Origin: RYN-230 sp036497945
Lineage (GTDB): Bacteria; Actinomycetota; Actinomycetes; Streptosporangiales; Streptosporangiaceae
Length of the DNA: 64,000 bases
Direction: 5' to 3'
Assembly (NCBI GenBank): GCA_036497945.1
Contig: DASXIN010000076.1
Coordinates: 8,195 to 72,194, forward strand
The notes beneath the pieces are model-generated. The model worked only from the letters and a program-made list of their open reading frames with translations. It was not told the origin of the DNA and searched no databases. The translations under genes and the position numbers were made by a program. This document shows, in pieces, positions 9,080 to 17,908 of the stretch (position 1 is the first letter of the stretch; each line of letters opens with the position of its first letter).

Positions 9080-9114
9080 AGCGGCCGGGCCCGGCGGAAG
9101 CGAGCCCGGCCGCT
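9080..9114. terminator. Hairpin between convergent genes
   Basis: A perfect 10-bp stem, AGCGGCCGGG / CCCGGCCGCT, with a 15-base loop sits between the stop at 9068 (+) and the stop at 9113 (-). There is no T-run. Its location suggests a shared bidirectional terminator. Confidence 0.45.
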
Positions 9115-9694
9115 AGCCCTCGACCCCCCATAGCTGGACGCTGCGGGCCGCCGCGTCGAGGATCAGCTGCGCCTCGATGCCCGCCCGCGTTTCGGGGATC
9201 CCCAGCGCGGACCACTCGCAGACGAACTCCAGCGGCCCGGCCGGCGGCAGGGGCCACGACCACCACCGGGAGAAATGCGAGCGTGGGGTGCCGCCGCCGA
9301 GGAACTGACGCAAGATCGGGCCGTCCGGCGGCGCGTCGGAACCTGGCCCGGGGCCACCGTGCTGGCCGATGACCTTGCGGCCGTCGGACAGCTGAAGCCC
9401 GAACCGCAACGACCGCCGGAGAGCGCGCGGATCCTCGATGCGGCCGAGCGCAGCGTCTGGCCGCTGCTCCCTGGAAAGCCCGCCCCGTTCGGGCCGGAAG
9501 TGGGCGGTCAGGAAGATCTCGAATCCGGCTGAGTAAGCCGATATCCCGGTGACTGCGACGGCCGCCCGGTCGGTCCGGCCGAGCAGCACGGTGTTGATCT
9601 GTACTACGCCAGGAAGCTCCGCCTCCGGCGGGTCCCACGGATGATGGATCCGGGGCTCCGGCTCAGCAGCTGGCACGTCGTCAAAGAACGCCAT
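9113..9694 (-). CDS. Conserved-looking hypothetical protein
   Basis: This roughly 193-residue soluble protein begins MAFFDDVPAAEPEPRIHHPWDPPEAELPGVV. It has beta-rich segments (VQINTVLLGRTDRAAVAVTGISAYSAGFEIFLTAHF) and a Trp-rich core, HFSRWWSWPLPPAGPLEFVCEWSALGIPET. No enzyme motif, signal peptide or membrane segment is visible. The ATG at 9694 is chosen because the family-like start MAFFDD is there; an ATG at 9703 and a further start at 9745 are alternatives. It resembles small uncharacterised actinobacterial proteins I cannot name. Confidence 0.65.
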   Translation of the reverse strand: MAFFDDVPAAEPEPRIHHPWDPPEAELPGVVQINTVLLGRTDRAAVAVTGISAYSAGFEIFLTAHFRPERGGLSREQRPDAALGRIEDPRALRRSLRFGLQLSDGRKVIGQHGGPGPGSDAPPDGPILRQFLGGGTPRSHFSRWWSWPLPPAGPLEFVCEWSALGIPETRAGIEAQLILDAAARSVQLWGVEG

Positions 9695-9764
9695 ACCAGC
9701 CATCGTGGTCCGGGCCAGCGTGGTACGCCATGGGGTGGCACCCACGTCCGGGGTAGGTCTCGGC

Positions 9765-10493
9765 CTACTGTGCCGTTCGCGCCCACGCGCGCGGATCGAG
9801 GGTGCCGTCGACGGCGGCCTGGGCGACGTCGGTCAGCCGGAGGTTGTTATTGCGGGCATAGGCCCGCAGCCGGGAGAAAGCCTCGGCCAGGTCGGTGCCG
9901 GCCCGTTCCGAGATCACGCCCTTGGCCTGCTCGATCACTACCCGGCTGGTCAGGGCAGAGGAGAGCTGCTCGCTCAGGCGGTGGGCTTCGACGCTGGTCC
10001 GGTGCTGAATGATGCTGAGCGCGGCCAGGTCGGCGAAGGCCCGGGCGACGATGACATCTGCCTCCTGGATCGGGGCAGCGGAGACGCTGAGCAGGTTCAG
10101 CGCGCCAAGCGTCACGTCCCGCAGCCGCAGCGGGAGGGCGAACGCCGACTGGAAACCGGCCTCGCGGGCGGCCGCGCCGAAGGAGGGCCAGCGATCGGAC
10201 CCCGCCGCCAGGTTCACCTGCTCGACTGGCTCCCCGGTACGGAAAGCGTCCAGGCACGGGCCTTCCTGGGCCTGCAGCTCGAACAGTTCCAGCAAGCGCA
10301 TCGCCTCGCTGGAGGAGGCGATCAGCCCGAGACTCCCGGCCGGGGAGACCAGCATTACCCCGGCGGCGGACACGTCCAGCAGGCTGACGCACCGGTCGGT
10401 GACCCCAGTCAACAGGTCGACGACGTCATAGTCATCGACCAGCGTGTCGGCCATCTCCACCAGGGAGCGGACCACGTCGGATTCCCGGGTCAC
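9765..10493 (-). CDS. GAF and ANTAR domain-containing transcription regulator
   Basis: The 242-residue protein has a GAF sensor domain (about residues 20-165, including EGPCLDAFRTGEPV and GFQSAFALPLRLRDVTLGALNL). A C-terminal ANTAR RNA-binding domain follows (about 175-235: VVIEQAKGVISERAGTDLAEAFSRLRAYARNNNLRLTDVAQAAVDG). ANTAR proteins act as antiterminators that bind paired stem-loops in leaders. The GTG at 10493 with AGGAAAG upstream is chosen; a longer open frame is not coding. It is followed upstream by a second GAF-ANTAR gene in the same orientation. Confidence 0.85.
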   Translation of the reverse strand: MTRESDVVRSLVEMADTLVDDYDVVDLLTGVTDRCVSLLDVSAAGVMLVSPAGSLGLIASSSEAMRLLELFELQAQEGPCLDAFRTGEPVEQVNLAAGSDRWPSFGAAAREAGFQSAFALPLRLRDVTLGALNLLSVSAAPIQEADVIVARAFADLAALSIIQHRTSVEAHRLSEQLSSALTSRVVIEQAKGVISERAGTDLAEAFSRLRAYARNNNLRLTDVAQAAVDGTLDPRAWARTAQ

Positions 10494-10629
10494 GCTAACC
10501 CCACTTTCCTGCTTTCCTGTGGTGTGAGCCGACTCGTCGCAGCCGGCTGGGCGCTGGACTCCTGCCCGGGTGGTAACTCCGATCTTACCGCTGGCCCGGG
10601 CCGCTGCGCGGGCCCGGGCAGGCCGGGTT

Positions 10630-11388
10630 TTATCCGATCCGGAGCCGGCGCGCGATGACGTCGCGGGCCACGTCGGCGAGCAGGCGGCCGTGGCTGAAGG
10701 CGTATGCCCGCAGCCTAATGAGCGCTTCGGTGACGCTGATCCCCTCCTGGACGGAGACGACGCCGGCCGCATTGTGCACCACGAAGTGGAAATCGGCGCC
10801 GATCTCCAGCTCCGCAGCCACCCTGTCGGCGGGCGCACCGGCCTGGGCCTCCAGCACCCAGCGGGCGGCTATATCCGCCATGACCAGCGCATTCGCATAC
10901 TGTTCGGCGCCGAGCAGGCCGATCCGGTTGCGATACAAGTTCAGCGCCCCGAGGCGCACCGTGCCGACCCGCAGCGGGAAGCCGAACACCGCCCGCACGC
11001 CCGCTGCCAGCACCGGCGCGCTGAACGCCGGCCACCGGTGCGTCACCGGGTCGGCCAGGTCGGGCTCGGTCACGACCTTGTCCTGCTGGTAGGCGTCCAC
11101 GCAGGGGCCCTCCCCCAGGGTGTACTGCAGCTCCTCGATGAGCTGGCTCACCTCGTCGCTGCTGCACAACGACCCCCGTGGTATGTCACCCGACATAAGC
11201 ATGACCCCAGCCCCGTCCACCTGGACGATCGCCGGGCAGGCCACACACAGCCGGGCCGCCGACCAGGCGTCTCCGCTGTCCGCCATCTCAGCCATGATCC
11301 GCTGCAGCCTGCTGCCGCTGGGCACGTCAGCCATCCAGTCCCAGGCGCGGGCCCTGGGCGCGGCCCACGGCACAACGGCCCACGGCAC
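10630..11388 (-). CDS. Second GAF and ANTAR domain-containing regulator
   Basis: The 252-residue reading has a GAF domain (about residues 35-180, including GEGPCVDAYQQDKVV and VRAVFGFPLRVGTVRLGALNLYRN). The ANTAR-type helical domain (VHNAAGVVSVQEGISVTEALIRLRAYAFSHGRLLADVARDVI) is less canonical than its neighbour's. The start is uncertain. The ATG at 11334 (MADVPSG) may be real, because the first 18 residues are partly encoded by a 15-bp tandem duplication (11361-11390). It probably arose by ancient duplication with the gene at 9765. Confidence 0.8.
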   Translation of the reverse strand: MPWAVVPWAAPRARAWDWMADVPSGSRLQRIMAEMADSGDAWSAARLCVACPAIVQVDGAGVMLMSGDIPRGSLCSSDEVSQLIEELQYTLGEGPCVDAYQQDKVVTEPDLADPVTHRWPAFSAPVLAAGVRAVFGFPLRVGTVRLGALNLYRNRIGLLGAEQYANALVMADIAARWVLEAQAGAPADRVAAELEIGADFHFVVHNAAGVVSVQEGISVTEALIRLRAYAFSHGRLLADVARDVIARRLRIG

Positions 11389-11390
11389 AA
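11361..11390. repeat. 15-bp tandem duplication
   Basis: Two adjacent copies of a 15-bp unit (cggcccacggcacaa) lie at 11361-11375 and 11376-11390, at the putative 5' end of the second GAF-ANTAR gene. Confidence 0.9.
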
Positions 11391-11504
11391 CGACGATCGT
11401 TCACCTGCCGGCTCCTCCGTGAGATGCGGAAAGCGTCAGCAGGGGCTGGGATAACGCCGTTCTGGGCCCAGCGCGGCGGGCCTCCCCCCGGCCACGCTAC
11501 GCCA

Positions 11505-11831
11505 TCAGCGGGCCGGCGGGCCAAGATCGAAGACAATGTCCCGGATATCCCGGATGGCGTGGTCCAGCTCGTCGAGGGCATGGCAGATCTCCCGGGCGCC
11601 CCGCTGGTCGCCAATCAGGCCCAGCGCCCGCTGCAGATCCAGTCCGGCCGAAAACATCCGGCGGATGACGACGTCGTTCATCCGCAGCGCGATCCGATCG
11701 CGATCTTCGATGAGGTACCGGGTGATGAGGTACCGGGTAACGTCGGCTGCGCTGATCGCGTCCGGCTCCGTGGCCACGGCCGCGGCAGCGGGCACGGGCG
11801 CGGCAGCGGGCAAGCTGGCTGTTTGGTGCAT
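11505..11831 (-). CDS. Small stand-alone HisKA_3-like (DevS/NarX-type) dimerisation protein lacking the phospho-acceptor His
   Basis: This 108-residue protein has an Ala/Pro-rich N-terminus. It then matches the dimerisation and phospho-acceptor helices of DevS-type histidine kinases: EDRDRIALRMNDVVIRRMFSAGLDLQRALGLI, followed by ALDELDHAIRDIRDIVFDL. In kinases the first helix reads RIA-x-x-LHD; here MND replaces LHD, so the histidine is Asn. There is no catalytic ATPase domain. It may be a decoy or dimerisation partner. TRYLI is duplicated (TRYLITRYLI) by a 15-bp tandem repeat at 11709-11738. The ATG at 11831 has GGGAG upstream. Confidence 0.7.
   Translation of the reverse strand: MHQTASLPAAAPVPAAAAVATEPDAISAADVTRYLITRYLIEDRDRIALRMNDVVIRRMFSAGLDLQRALGLIGDQRGAREICHALDELDHAIRDIRDIVFDLGPPAR
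11709..11738. repeat. 15-bp in-frame tandem duplication
   Basis: The unit gatgaggtaccgggt is present twice in tandem and encodes the TRYLI repeat in the small HisKA_3-like protein. Confidence 0.9.
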
Positions 11832-12179
11832 GGGACGCGCTCCCTGGTCGTGGCCAAGTGAGGGTCAGGCCGTGCCACCAGGGTCCGGAGCGGGCAGTCC
11901 TGGCCACAACATTACGCCGCAGGCACCTTCACGGGTAGCCGGGCGGTCATAATTGGCTGGTCCGCGCCCTTTCCATCGGCGCCGCGGCAGGGTAACGTTA
12001 AGCCCGCTGCTCCGGACCCAGGCGGCTATATCCGTAGGCACTCTGCGAGATATATGGCGTGGGGCCGGGGTTTTTTTTGTGCCCGGAAGCGCACTACGGG
12101 GCGCGATGGTGAAGGGCTCGGGGGGGCCTGCGTGCGCGGTCGGCCGGCAAGGCCGGCCGCGTACGCCGACACGCTGTCA
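11832..12179. other. Gene-free stretch
   Basis: No gene is supported. It contains a run of eight T at about 12071-12078 without a clear preceding stem. A short perfect hairpin (CGGCCGGC-AAG-GCCGGCCG, 12141-12159) lies just beyond the 3' end of the acetoacetyl-CoA synthetase gene and may serve as its terminator. Confidence 0.45.
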
Positions 12180-14264
12180 TCAGCCGGCCAGCGGGTAGTC
12201 CTGCTGGCTCCGCGCGTAGCCGATGAACTCCTGCAGTGCGGCCGGGTTGGCCATCGCGTTCACGTTGGCCGCCGCCGCCGGGTCCATGCCGAGCAGGATC
12301 CGGCGCACCGGGACTTCCATCTTCTTGCCGGTGAGCGTGACCGGGATGGCGCCCACCTGGATGATCCGGTCCGGTACGTGCCGCGGCGTGTACTCGGCAC
12401 GCAGCCGGGCGCAGATCCTCTCCCGGAGCGCGTCGTCCAGTTCCTGCCCGCCGGCCAGCGTGACGAACAGCGGCATGAAGAAGCCGCCGCCCGGCAGGTC
12501 CAGGTTGACGATCAGGGCATCCTCGATCTCCGGAACCGAGGCGAGCACGGCGTAGATCTCGGCCGTGCCGATGCGCACCCCGTGCCGGTTCAGCGTGGCG
12601 TCGGACCGGCCCAGCACGAAACAGCCGCCGCGGGCGTTGACCCGGAAGAAGTCGCCCTGCCGCCAGGCGCCCGGGAAATCAGCGAAGTAGGCGGCCCGGT
12701 ACCGGCTGCCGTCGGGATCGCCCCAGAAGCCGACCGGCATGGACGGCATCGGTGCGGTGACGACCAGCTCGCCGACCTCACCGGTCACCGGCTGGCCGTG
12801 CTCGCTGAAACTGTGCGCCGCGACCCCGAGGTGCCGGGCCTGGATCTCCCCGGCGTACACCGGCTGCGTCGGAACGCCGCCGACCAGGCCGGTGCACACG
12901 TCGGTGCCGCCGCTGCCGGTGCACAGCCACAGGTCGGGCTTGACGTTGCGGTAGAACCAGGACCCGCACGCGGCGGACACCGGCGAGCCGGCCAGCATGA
13001 TGGCGCGCAGCTTGGGTAGCCGGAACCGGTCCCCGGGCACGACGCCGGCCCGGGACATCAGGTCCACGTAGGCCGGGCTGGCGCCGAACAGGGTGACCTG
13101 CGCGTCCTGCGCCACCTGCCACAGCACGTCCGGCTCCGGGTGCGCCGGGCTGCCGTCGAACAGCACCGGGCACACCCCGAGCAGCAGCGAGCTGACTAGG
13201 AAGTTCCACATCATCCAGTCGGTGGTGGTGAAGAAGAACAGCCGCTGGCCAGCGCGCAGGTCCAGGTGCAGGTGCTGCAGCTTGAGCTGTTCCAGCAGGA
13301 TCCCGCCGTGCCCGTGCACGATCGGCTTGGGCAGGCCGGTGGTACCGGACGAGAACAGGATCCACAGCGGATGGTCGAACGGCACCTGCTCGAAGCGGAA
13401 GTCCTGGGCCAGCATCGGCGGCCGGTCCAGGGTGGCGGCCCAGCTGACCGCCCACGGAACCGGCGGCTGCAGCCGGTCCGGCTCCAGGTAGGGCAGGTAG
13501 ATGACGTGCTGCAGGCTGCCCAGCGCGTCGATGATCTGGCCGAGCTGGGTGGTGCGCGGAAAGTCCCGGCCGCCGTACCGGTACCCGTCCGCGCAGAACA
13601 GCACCCGGGGGGCGAGCTGGCTGAATCGGTCGATCACGCCGCGCCAGCCGAAGTCCGGCGAGCAGCTGGACCAGATGGCGCCGATGCTGGTGGTGGCGAG
13701 CATCGCGATGACCGCCTGCGGGATGTTCGGCAGGCAGGACGCCACCCGGTCACCGGGCCGGACGCCCAGCTCGCGCAACCGGGTGGCCAGCCCCCGGACC
13801 TGGCCGGCCAGGGTTTCCCAGGGCAGCCCGGCCAGCGGGGTCTGCTCGCTGCGGTGGAGCAGCGCGTCGTGGCCAGGACGCTCGTTGCGCAGCACGTGTT
13901 CCGCGTAGTTGAGCCGGGCGCCGGGGAACCACTGCCGCCCGGAGAAGTACTGGTCCCGGCCCGGCTGGTAGTCGGCGCCGGGCTGGGCGGTGCTGGTCAG
14001 CACCCGGCTGGGCGGCGCCGAGGACTGCACGCCGAACCTGTCCCACACTGCCTGCCAGAAGCCGGCCAGGTCGGTGGTGGACCAGCGCCACAGCTCGTCG
14101 TAGCCGCCGAACCGCAGGCCGCGCTCCCGGCCGAGCCAGCCGGTGAACGCGGCCAGGTTCGTGTCCGCGATCTCGGCCGGGCTGGGCGCCCATAGCAGGT
14201 CGCCGTCCGTGGCGGCAGCCGGTGGCCCGGGACGGGCGGGGGGGCGTTCAGACAAAGAGGGCAT
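12180..14264 (-). CDS. aacS: Acetoacetyl-CoA synthetase (acetoacetate-CoA ligase)
   Basis: This 694-residue adenylate-forming enzyme would activate acetoacetate with ATP and CoA. It has the family N-terminal acyl-CoA-synthetase extension (WSTTDLAGFWQAVWDRFGV). The P-loop is LFSSGTTGLPKPIVHGHGG, with a core of TDWMMWNFLVSSLL and GSGGTDVCTGLVGG, and a C-terminal subdomain with RSDATLNRHGVRIGTAEIY and the lysine loop VTLTGKKMEVPVRRILLG. Length fits the family. Its start overlaps the cupin gene by 17 bases, so it is co-translated as the last gene of the 12-22 kb cluster. It suggests the pathway yields acetoacetate or a similar 3-keto acid. Confidence 0.92.
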   Translation of the reverse strand: MPSLSERPPARPGPPAAATDGDLLWAPSPAEIADTNLAAFTGWLGRERGLRFGGYDELWRWSTTDLAGFWQAVWDRFGVQSSAPPSRVLTSTAQPGADYQPGRDQYFSGRQWFPGARLNYAEHVLRNERPGHDALLHRSEQTPLAGLPWETLAGQVRGLATRLRELGVRPGDRVASCLPNIPQAVIAMLATTSIGAIWSSCSPDFGWRGVIDRFSQLAPRVLFCADGYRYGGRDFPRTTQLGQIIDALGSLQHVIYLPYLEPDRLQPPVPWAVSWAATLDRPPMLAQDFRFEQVPFDHPLWILFSSGTTGLPKPIVHGHGGILLEQLKLQHLHLDLRAGQRLFFFTTTDWMMWNFLVSSLLLGVCPVLFDGSPAHPEPDVLWQVAQDAQVTLFGASPAYVDLMSRAGVVPGDRFRLPKLRAIMLAGSPVSAACGSWFYRNVKPDLWLCTGSGGTDVCTGLVGGVPTQPVYAGEIQARHLGVAAHSFSEHGQPVTGEVGELVVTAPMPSMPVGFWGDPDGSRYRAAYFADFPGAWRQGDFFRVNARGGCFVLGRSDATLNRHGVRIGTAEIYAVLASVPEIEDALIVNLDLPGGGFFMPLFVTLAGGQELDDALRERICARLRAEYTPRHVPDRIIQVGAIPVTLTGKKMEVPVRRILLGMDPAAAANVNAMANPAALQEFIGYARSQQDYPLAG

Positions 14265-14739
14265 TGTTGACCGGTAGCCCGTGCTCCTTGCAGTAGCTCA
14301 GGTAATGGTCGATGTACCAGAACACGTCGAAGGTCTCGGTGAGGTTGTCATCGTCATCGTAGAATTCGAGTGAGCCGTTGAGCCAGAATACGGTTTTCAT
14401 CCCGTTGGGGTCATCGCAGACCAGCGTGTGGATGACGCCGGGGCTCTCGTGCACGTAGCCGCCCGGCGTGGCCACCCAGTCGTATTCCAGGTACCGCCAG
14501 CTGCCTTCGAGCACGAACCCGGAGACCGGGCCGCGATGCTTGTGCCGCCCGAGCATGCCGCCGCCTTCCACCCACAGGATGTTGGTGAAGGAGTTGCTGC
14601 GCACGTCGAAGGCGAGATGGCGGATGTACGCCTTGTCCCCGAACGGCACCCACGGGGATGCGTCCTCGCTGCCCGCGATGAACAGGTCGGGGCGCTGGTA
14701 CTCGCGCACCACCCGGTCGAGGCTGGTTCCGTCACTCAT
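14248..14739 (-). CDS. Cupin protein, 2,4'-dihydroxyacetophenone-dioxygenase-like
   Basis: This 163-residue single-domain cupin has a metal-binding set that is visible: GMLGRHKHRGPVSGFVLEGSWRYLEYDW gives His-x-His and a Glu, and GGYVHESPGVIHTLV gives the later His residues. The family includes iron enzymes that cleave the C-C bond of alpha-hydroxy ketones or beta-diketones; the exact substrate is unknown. The ATG at 14739 has AGGAGG at 14746-14751 (minus strand) and overlaps the dehydrogenase stop by eight bases. It lies between an alcohol dehydrogenase and acetoacetyl-CoA synthetase, consistent with ketone cleavage. Confidence 0.8.
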   Translation of the reverse strand: MSDGTSLDRVVREYQRPDLFIAGSEDASPWVPFGDKAYIRHLAFDVRSNSFTNILWVEGGGMLGRHKHRGPVSGFVLEGSWRYLEYDWVATPGGYVHESPGVIHTLVCDDPNGMKTVFWLNGSLEFYDDDDNLTETFDVFWYIDHYLSYCKEHGLPVNNALFV

Positions 14740-15796
14740 GGCGTTCCTCCTGATCTGCTTGGCCATCGATGGTGACCAGGACTTTGATGGCATCGGCCGC
14801 GGTGACCACGCACTCGATGGCCGCCTGGGCCTGAGCCAGCGGGAAGCGGTGGGTGAGCAGCGCGGCGAGCAGCGCCTGGTGCGCGTGTACCAGCCGGGCC
14901 GCGGCGGCGAAGTCAGCCGCGGTCGCGCAGCTGGACCCGACCACGTCGATCTCCTTCTCCGGGAAGAGGCCGGGCCGCAGCGGCGCGGTCGCCGAGGACA
15001 TGCCGACCACCACGACCCGGCCCGCCGCGCACACCGCGTCGGCCGCCTGGGCCAGCGCGGCCGGATCACCGGTGGTGTCGATGATCCGGGGCGGGCCCTC
15101 GCCGCGGGCCCAGCCCCGGATGACGCCGGTCACCTCGGCCGGGCTGCCCCAGGCCACCTGCTCGGCGCCCAGCCGGGTGGCCAGGCAGCGCCGCCCGGGC
15201 AGCGGATCGACGGCCAGCACCCGGGCCCCGGCGGCCCGGACGGCCAGCACCATGGCCAGCCCGATCGGGCCCGCGCCGAGCACCGCGACCCGCTGGCCGG
15301 CCCGCAGTTCGGCCCGCTGCCGGGCATGCACGGCGACCGACATCGGCTCGATGAACGCGGCGGCCTCCGCGCTGAGGTCACCGGCCCGGAACACCTGGCT
15401 GGCCGACACGCAGAGCCGCTCTTGCAGCCCGCCGTCCCGGTGGATGCCGGTCAGCTCCAGCGACACGCACACGTTCGGGCGGCCGACCCGGCACGGGTAG
15501 CAGCGGCCGCAGGCGTGCAGCGGCCACACCGCCACCCGCTCCCCGGGCCGCAGCCCGGCCGGGCAGTCCTGGCCGGCCGCCTCGATGATGGCGGAGAACT
15601 CGTGGCCCTGCACCCGGGGGAAGAAGGACCTCGCGCCGGACAGCGCGCCCAGCTCGCCGCGGTACACGTGCAGGTCGGACCCGCAGATGCCGACGACCTC
15701 CGGCCGGATCAGCACCTCCTGCGGGCCAGGCGGCCCGGGGTCCGGCAGCTCGTCCAGGGTCAGCACGCCCGGGGACTGGGTCACCGCGGCCAGCAT
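14732..15796 (-). CDS. Zinc-dependent medium-chain alcohol/polyol dehydrogenase
   Basis: This 354-residue MDR protein has the catalytic-zinc start VVGICGSDLHVYRGE with GHEFSAII. A structural-zinc cysteine set is in ACGRCYPCRVGRPNVC, and the NAD-binding motif is VAVLGAGPIGLAM. Members oxidise secondary alcohols, sorbitol or threonine; the substrate cannot be assigned. It is followed by the overlapping cupin gene, so its product ketone may feed that enzyme (inference). Confidence 0.88.
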   Translation of the reverse strand: MLAAVTQSPGVLTLDELPDPGPPGPQEVLIRPEVVGICGSDLHVYRGELGALSGARSFFPRVQGHEFSAIIEAAGQDCPAGLRPGERVAVWPLHACGRCYPCRVGRPNVCVSLELTGIHRDGGLQERLCVSASQVFRAGDLSAEAAAFIEPMSVAVHARQRAELRAGQRVAVLGAGPIGLAMVLAVRAAGARVLAVDPLPGRRCLATRLGAEQVAWGSPAEVTGVIRGWARGEGPPRIIDTTGDPAALAQAADAVCAAGRVVVVGMSSATAPLRPGLFPEKEIDVVGSSCATAADFAAAARLVHAHQALLAALLTHRFPLAQAQAAIECVVTAADAIKVLVTIDGQADQEERHE

Positions 15797-15926
15797 CGGC
15801 GCTTCGCGCTCCCTCCGTGTTCACCTGGAGGGTCGCACCGCTACCCAGCCGGCACATCAGGCCGGCCCCCAAACCCGCGCCCCGCTTCCTGTGCCCACCC
15901 ACAACCGGCTCGTCAGGCCCAGCCGC

Positions 15927-17045
15927 TTAGCCCCAGATGTCGTGGGCGACGTTGACGATGAGGTCGAGCTTGGCGACCTGCTGGTCGTAGGTCAGCTCGT
16001 TGCCCTCCACGGTGGAGGAGAACCCGCACTGCCCGGACAGGGCCAGCTGGTCCAGCGGCACGAACCGCGACGCCTCCTCGATCCGGCGCTTCAGCGCGTC
16101 GGGGTCCTCCAGCGCGCCCCGCTTGGTGGTGACCAGGCCCAAAACCACCATTTTCCCCGGCGGCACGAACCGCAGCGGCGCGAACCCCCCGGACCGCTCG
16201 TCGTCGAACTCCAGGAAGAACCCGTCCACCGCCAGCTCCCCGAACAGCGCCTCGGCCACGAAGTCATAACCCCCCGACGCCGCCCACGAGGACCGGAAAT
16301 TCCCCCGGCACAAGTGCGTGGTCACGGCCAGCCCGGCCGGCCGCCCGGCCAGCGCCGCGTTCACCTGCCGGATATACCGCAGGTGCAGATGCTCGGCGTC
16401 CTCCCCCCGCGCGGCGATCTCCGCCCGCTGCGCCGGGTCATTCAGGTACGCCAGCGACGTGTCATCAAACTGCAGATAGGTGCAGCCCAGCGCGGCCAGC
16501 CGGGCCACCTCATCGGCATACGCCGCCGCCAGATCCGCCCAGAACCCCTCAATATCCGGGTACACCCCCGGATCGATCGAGGCCGGCCCACCCCGGTAAT
16601 GCACCATGTTCGGCGACGGGATGGTCAGCTTCGGCACCGCCGAGGTGACCACGGACTGCAGGTACTGGAAGTCGTCGGCGAAGATCGTGTGGTCGAGCCG
16701 GACCTTGCTGTCCACCAGGATCGACGCCGGGGTGAACTCGATGTCGCCTGCCGGGTTGTGGAACTTCACCGCCAGGTTCCCGGGCGCCTTGCTGATCCCG
16801 CCGATCTGGTAGATGAAGTCCATGTGCCAGGACGCGCGGCGGAACTCGCCGTCGGTGGCTGACTGCAGGCCGACCGACTCCTGCATCTTGACCGCGGCGG
16901 CGATGGCCGTGTCCTCCACCGCCCGAAGCTGCTCGGCGGGGATGCGGCCGGCCGCGAAATCGGCGCGTGCGGCCAGCAGCTCCGGCGGCCGGAGCAGGCT
17001 GCCCACGTGGTCGGCGCGGAACGGGGGGCTGGTACGAGGGCTCAT
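15927..17045 (-). CDS. Cobalamin-independent methionine synthase (MetE C-terminal domain) family protein
   Basis: This 372-residue protein matches only the catalytic C-terminal half of MetE, as in YxjG/YxjH-type proteins. It begins PPFRADHVGSLLRPPELL and has SATDGEFRR, a TTHLCRGN segment with His and Cys zinc ligands, and LSGQCGFSST near the end with a further Cys. Stand-alone members can act as methyltransferases or as other zinc thiol-alkyl enzymes such as epoxyalkane:CoM transferase, so a role in methionine synthesis is not assured. It has an AAGGAG ribosome site and follows the CoxM-like gene by 41 bases, which suggests a catabolic role in this cluster. Confidence 0.85.
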   Translation of the reverse strand: MSPRTSPPFRADHVGSLLRPPELLAARADFAAGRIPAEQLRAVEDTAIAAAVKMQESVGLQSATDGEFRRASWHMDFIYQIGGISKAPGNLAVKFHNPAGDIEFTPASILVDSKVRLDHTIFADDFQYLQSVVTSAVPKLTIPSPNMVHYRGGPASIDPGVYPDIEGFWADLAAAYADEVARLAALGCTYLQFDDTSLAYLNDPAQRAEIAARGEDAEHLHLRYIRQVNAALAGRPAGLAVTTHLCRGNFRSSWAASGGYDFVAEALFGELAVDGFFLEFDDERSGGFAPLRFVPPGKMVVLGLVTTKRGALEDPDALKRRIEEASRFVPLDQLALSGQCGFSSTVEGNELTYDQQVAKLDLIVNVAHDIWG

Positions 17046-17086
17046 GGTTCTCCTTGACGTGCGATGTCCGTTAAGCGACAGCCCGA

Positions 17087-17908
17087 TTAGCCGGCCCGCC
17101 CGGCGGCTTCCTCGAGGGCCCGGCTGGTCAGGATCCGGGCCAGGTGCTCCCGGTAGTCCGGGGTGGCGTTGATGTCCTCGACCGGGCTGGTCCCCTCGGC
17201 GGCGTGCGCCGCCGCGTCCCGCGGGCCGGCGCCGCTGGCCAGTGCGCGTTCCACCGCGGCGGCCCGGACCGGGATGCTGGCCATGTTGACCAGGGCCACC
17301 GAGCTGCCCTGCACCGCGACCCCGACGATGGCCCAGTCGATGGCCCGCTTGGTGAACTTCTGGAACGACCAGCCGGCCGCGGCGGGCTTGGGCACCCGGA
17401 TCTCGACCAGCAGCTCATCTGGTTCCAGGGCGGTTTCGAACAGGCCCTGGAAGAAGTCGGCCGCGGCGATCTCCCGCTGCCCGGACGGCCCCCGGGCGAC
17501 CAGCGTGGCGTCCAGGGCCAGGATCACGGCGGGCAGGTCGGACGCGGGGTCGCCGTGCGCCAGCGACCCGCCGAGCGTGCCGCGGTGCCGGATCTGCGGG
17601 TCGCCCACCTGGCCGGCCGCGTGCGCGAGCAGCGGTACGGCCTGGGTCAGCAGCGTGGACTGCTCCAGGTCGTGGTGCCGAGTCAGCGCGCCGATCGCGA
17701 TGTGCCCGGCCGCGTCGCGGATGTAGCTCAGCTCGCGCAGCGGGGCCAGGTCGATGAGCACCTCGGGCTGGGCCAGCCGCAGCTTCATCAGCGGCAGCAG
17801 GGAATGCCCGCCGGCCAGGAACTTCGCGTCGTCGCCGTACTCAGCGACCAGCGCCAGCGCCTCGTCGACCGAGGACGCGCGCTGGTAGCGGAACGGTGCC
17901 GGGATCAC
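17087..17908 (-). CDS. Molybdenum hydroxylase FAD subunit (CoxM-like)
   Basis: This 273-residue FAD-binding subunit carries LVAEYGDDAKFLAGGHSLLPLMKLRLAQP (flavin loop), IGALTRHHDLEQS and GDPQIRHRGTLGGSLAHGDPASDLPA, all typical of CO-dehydrogenase/xanthine-oxidase medium subunits. The GTG at 17908 overlaps the stop of the small subunit by four bases. It passes electrons from the Fe-S subunit to an acceptor. Confidence 0.92.
   Translation of the reverse strand: MIPAPFRYQRASSVDEALALVAEYGDDAKFLAGGHSLLPLMKLRLAQPEVLIDLAPLRELSYIRDAAGHIAIGALTRHHDLEQSTLLTQAVPLLAHAAGQVGDPQIRHRGTLGGSLAHGDPASDLPAVILALDATLVARGPSGQREIAAADFFQGLFETALEPDELLVEIRVPKPAAAGWSFQKFTKRAIDWAIVGVAVQGSSVALVNMASIPVRAAAVERALASGAGPRDAAAHAAEGTSPVEDINATPDYREHLARILTSRALEEAAGRAG

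Noticed and set aside
12060..12090. Run of eight T as a Rho-independent terminator
   Set aside because: I could not find a convincing GC stem immediately before it on either strand.
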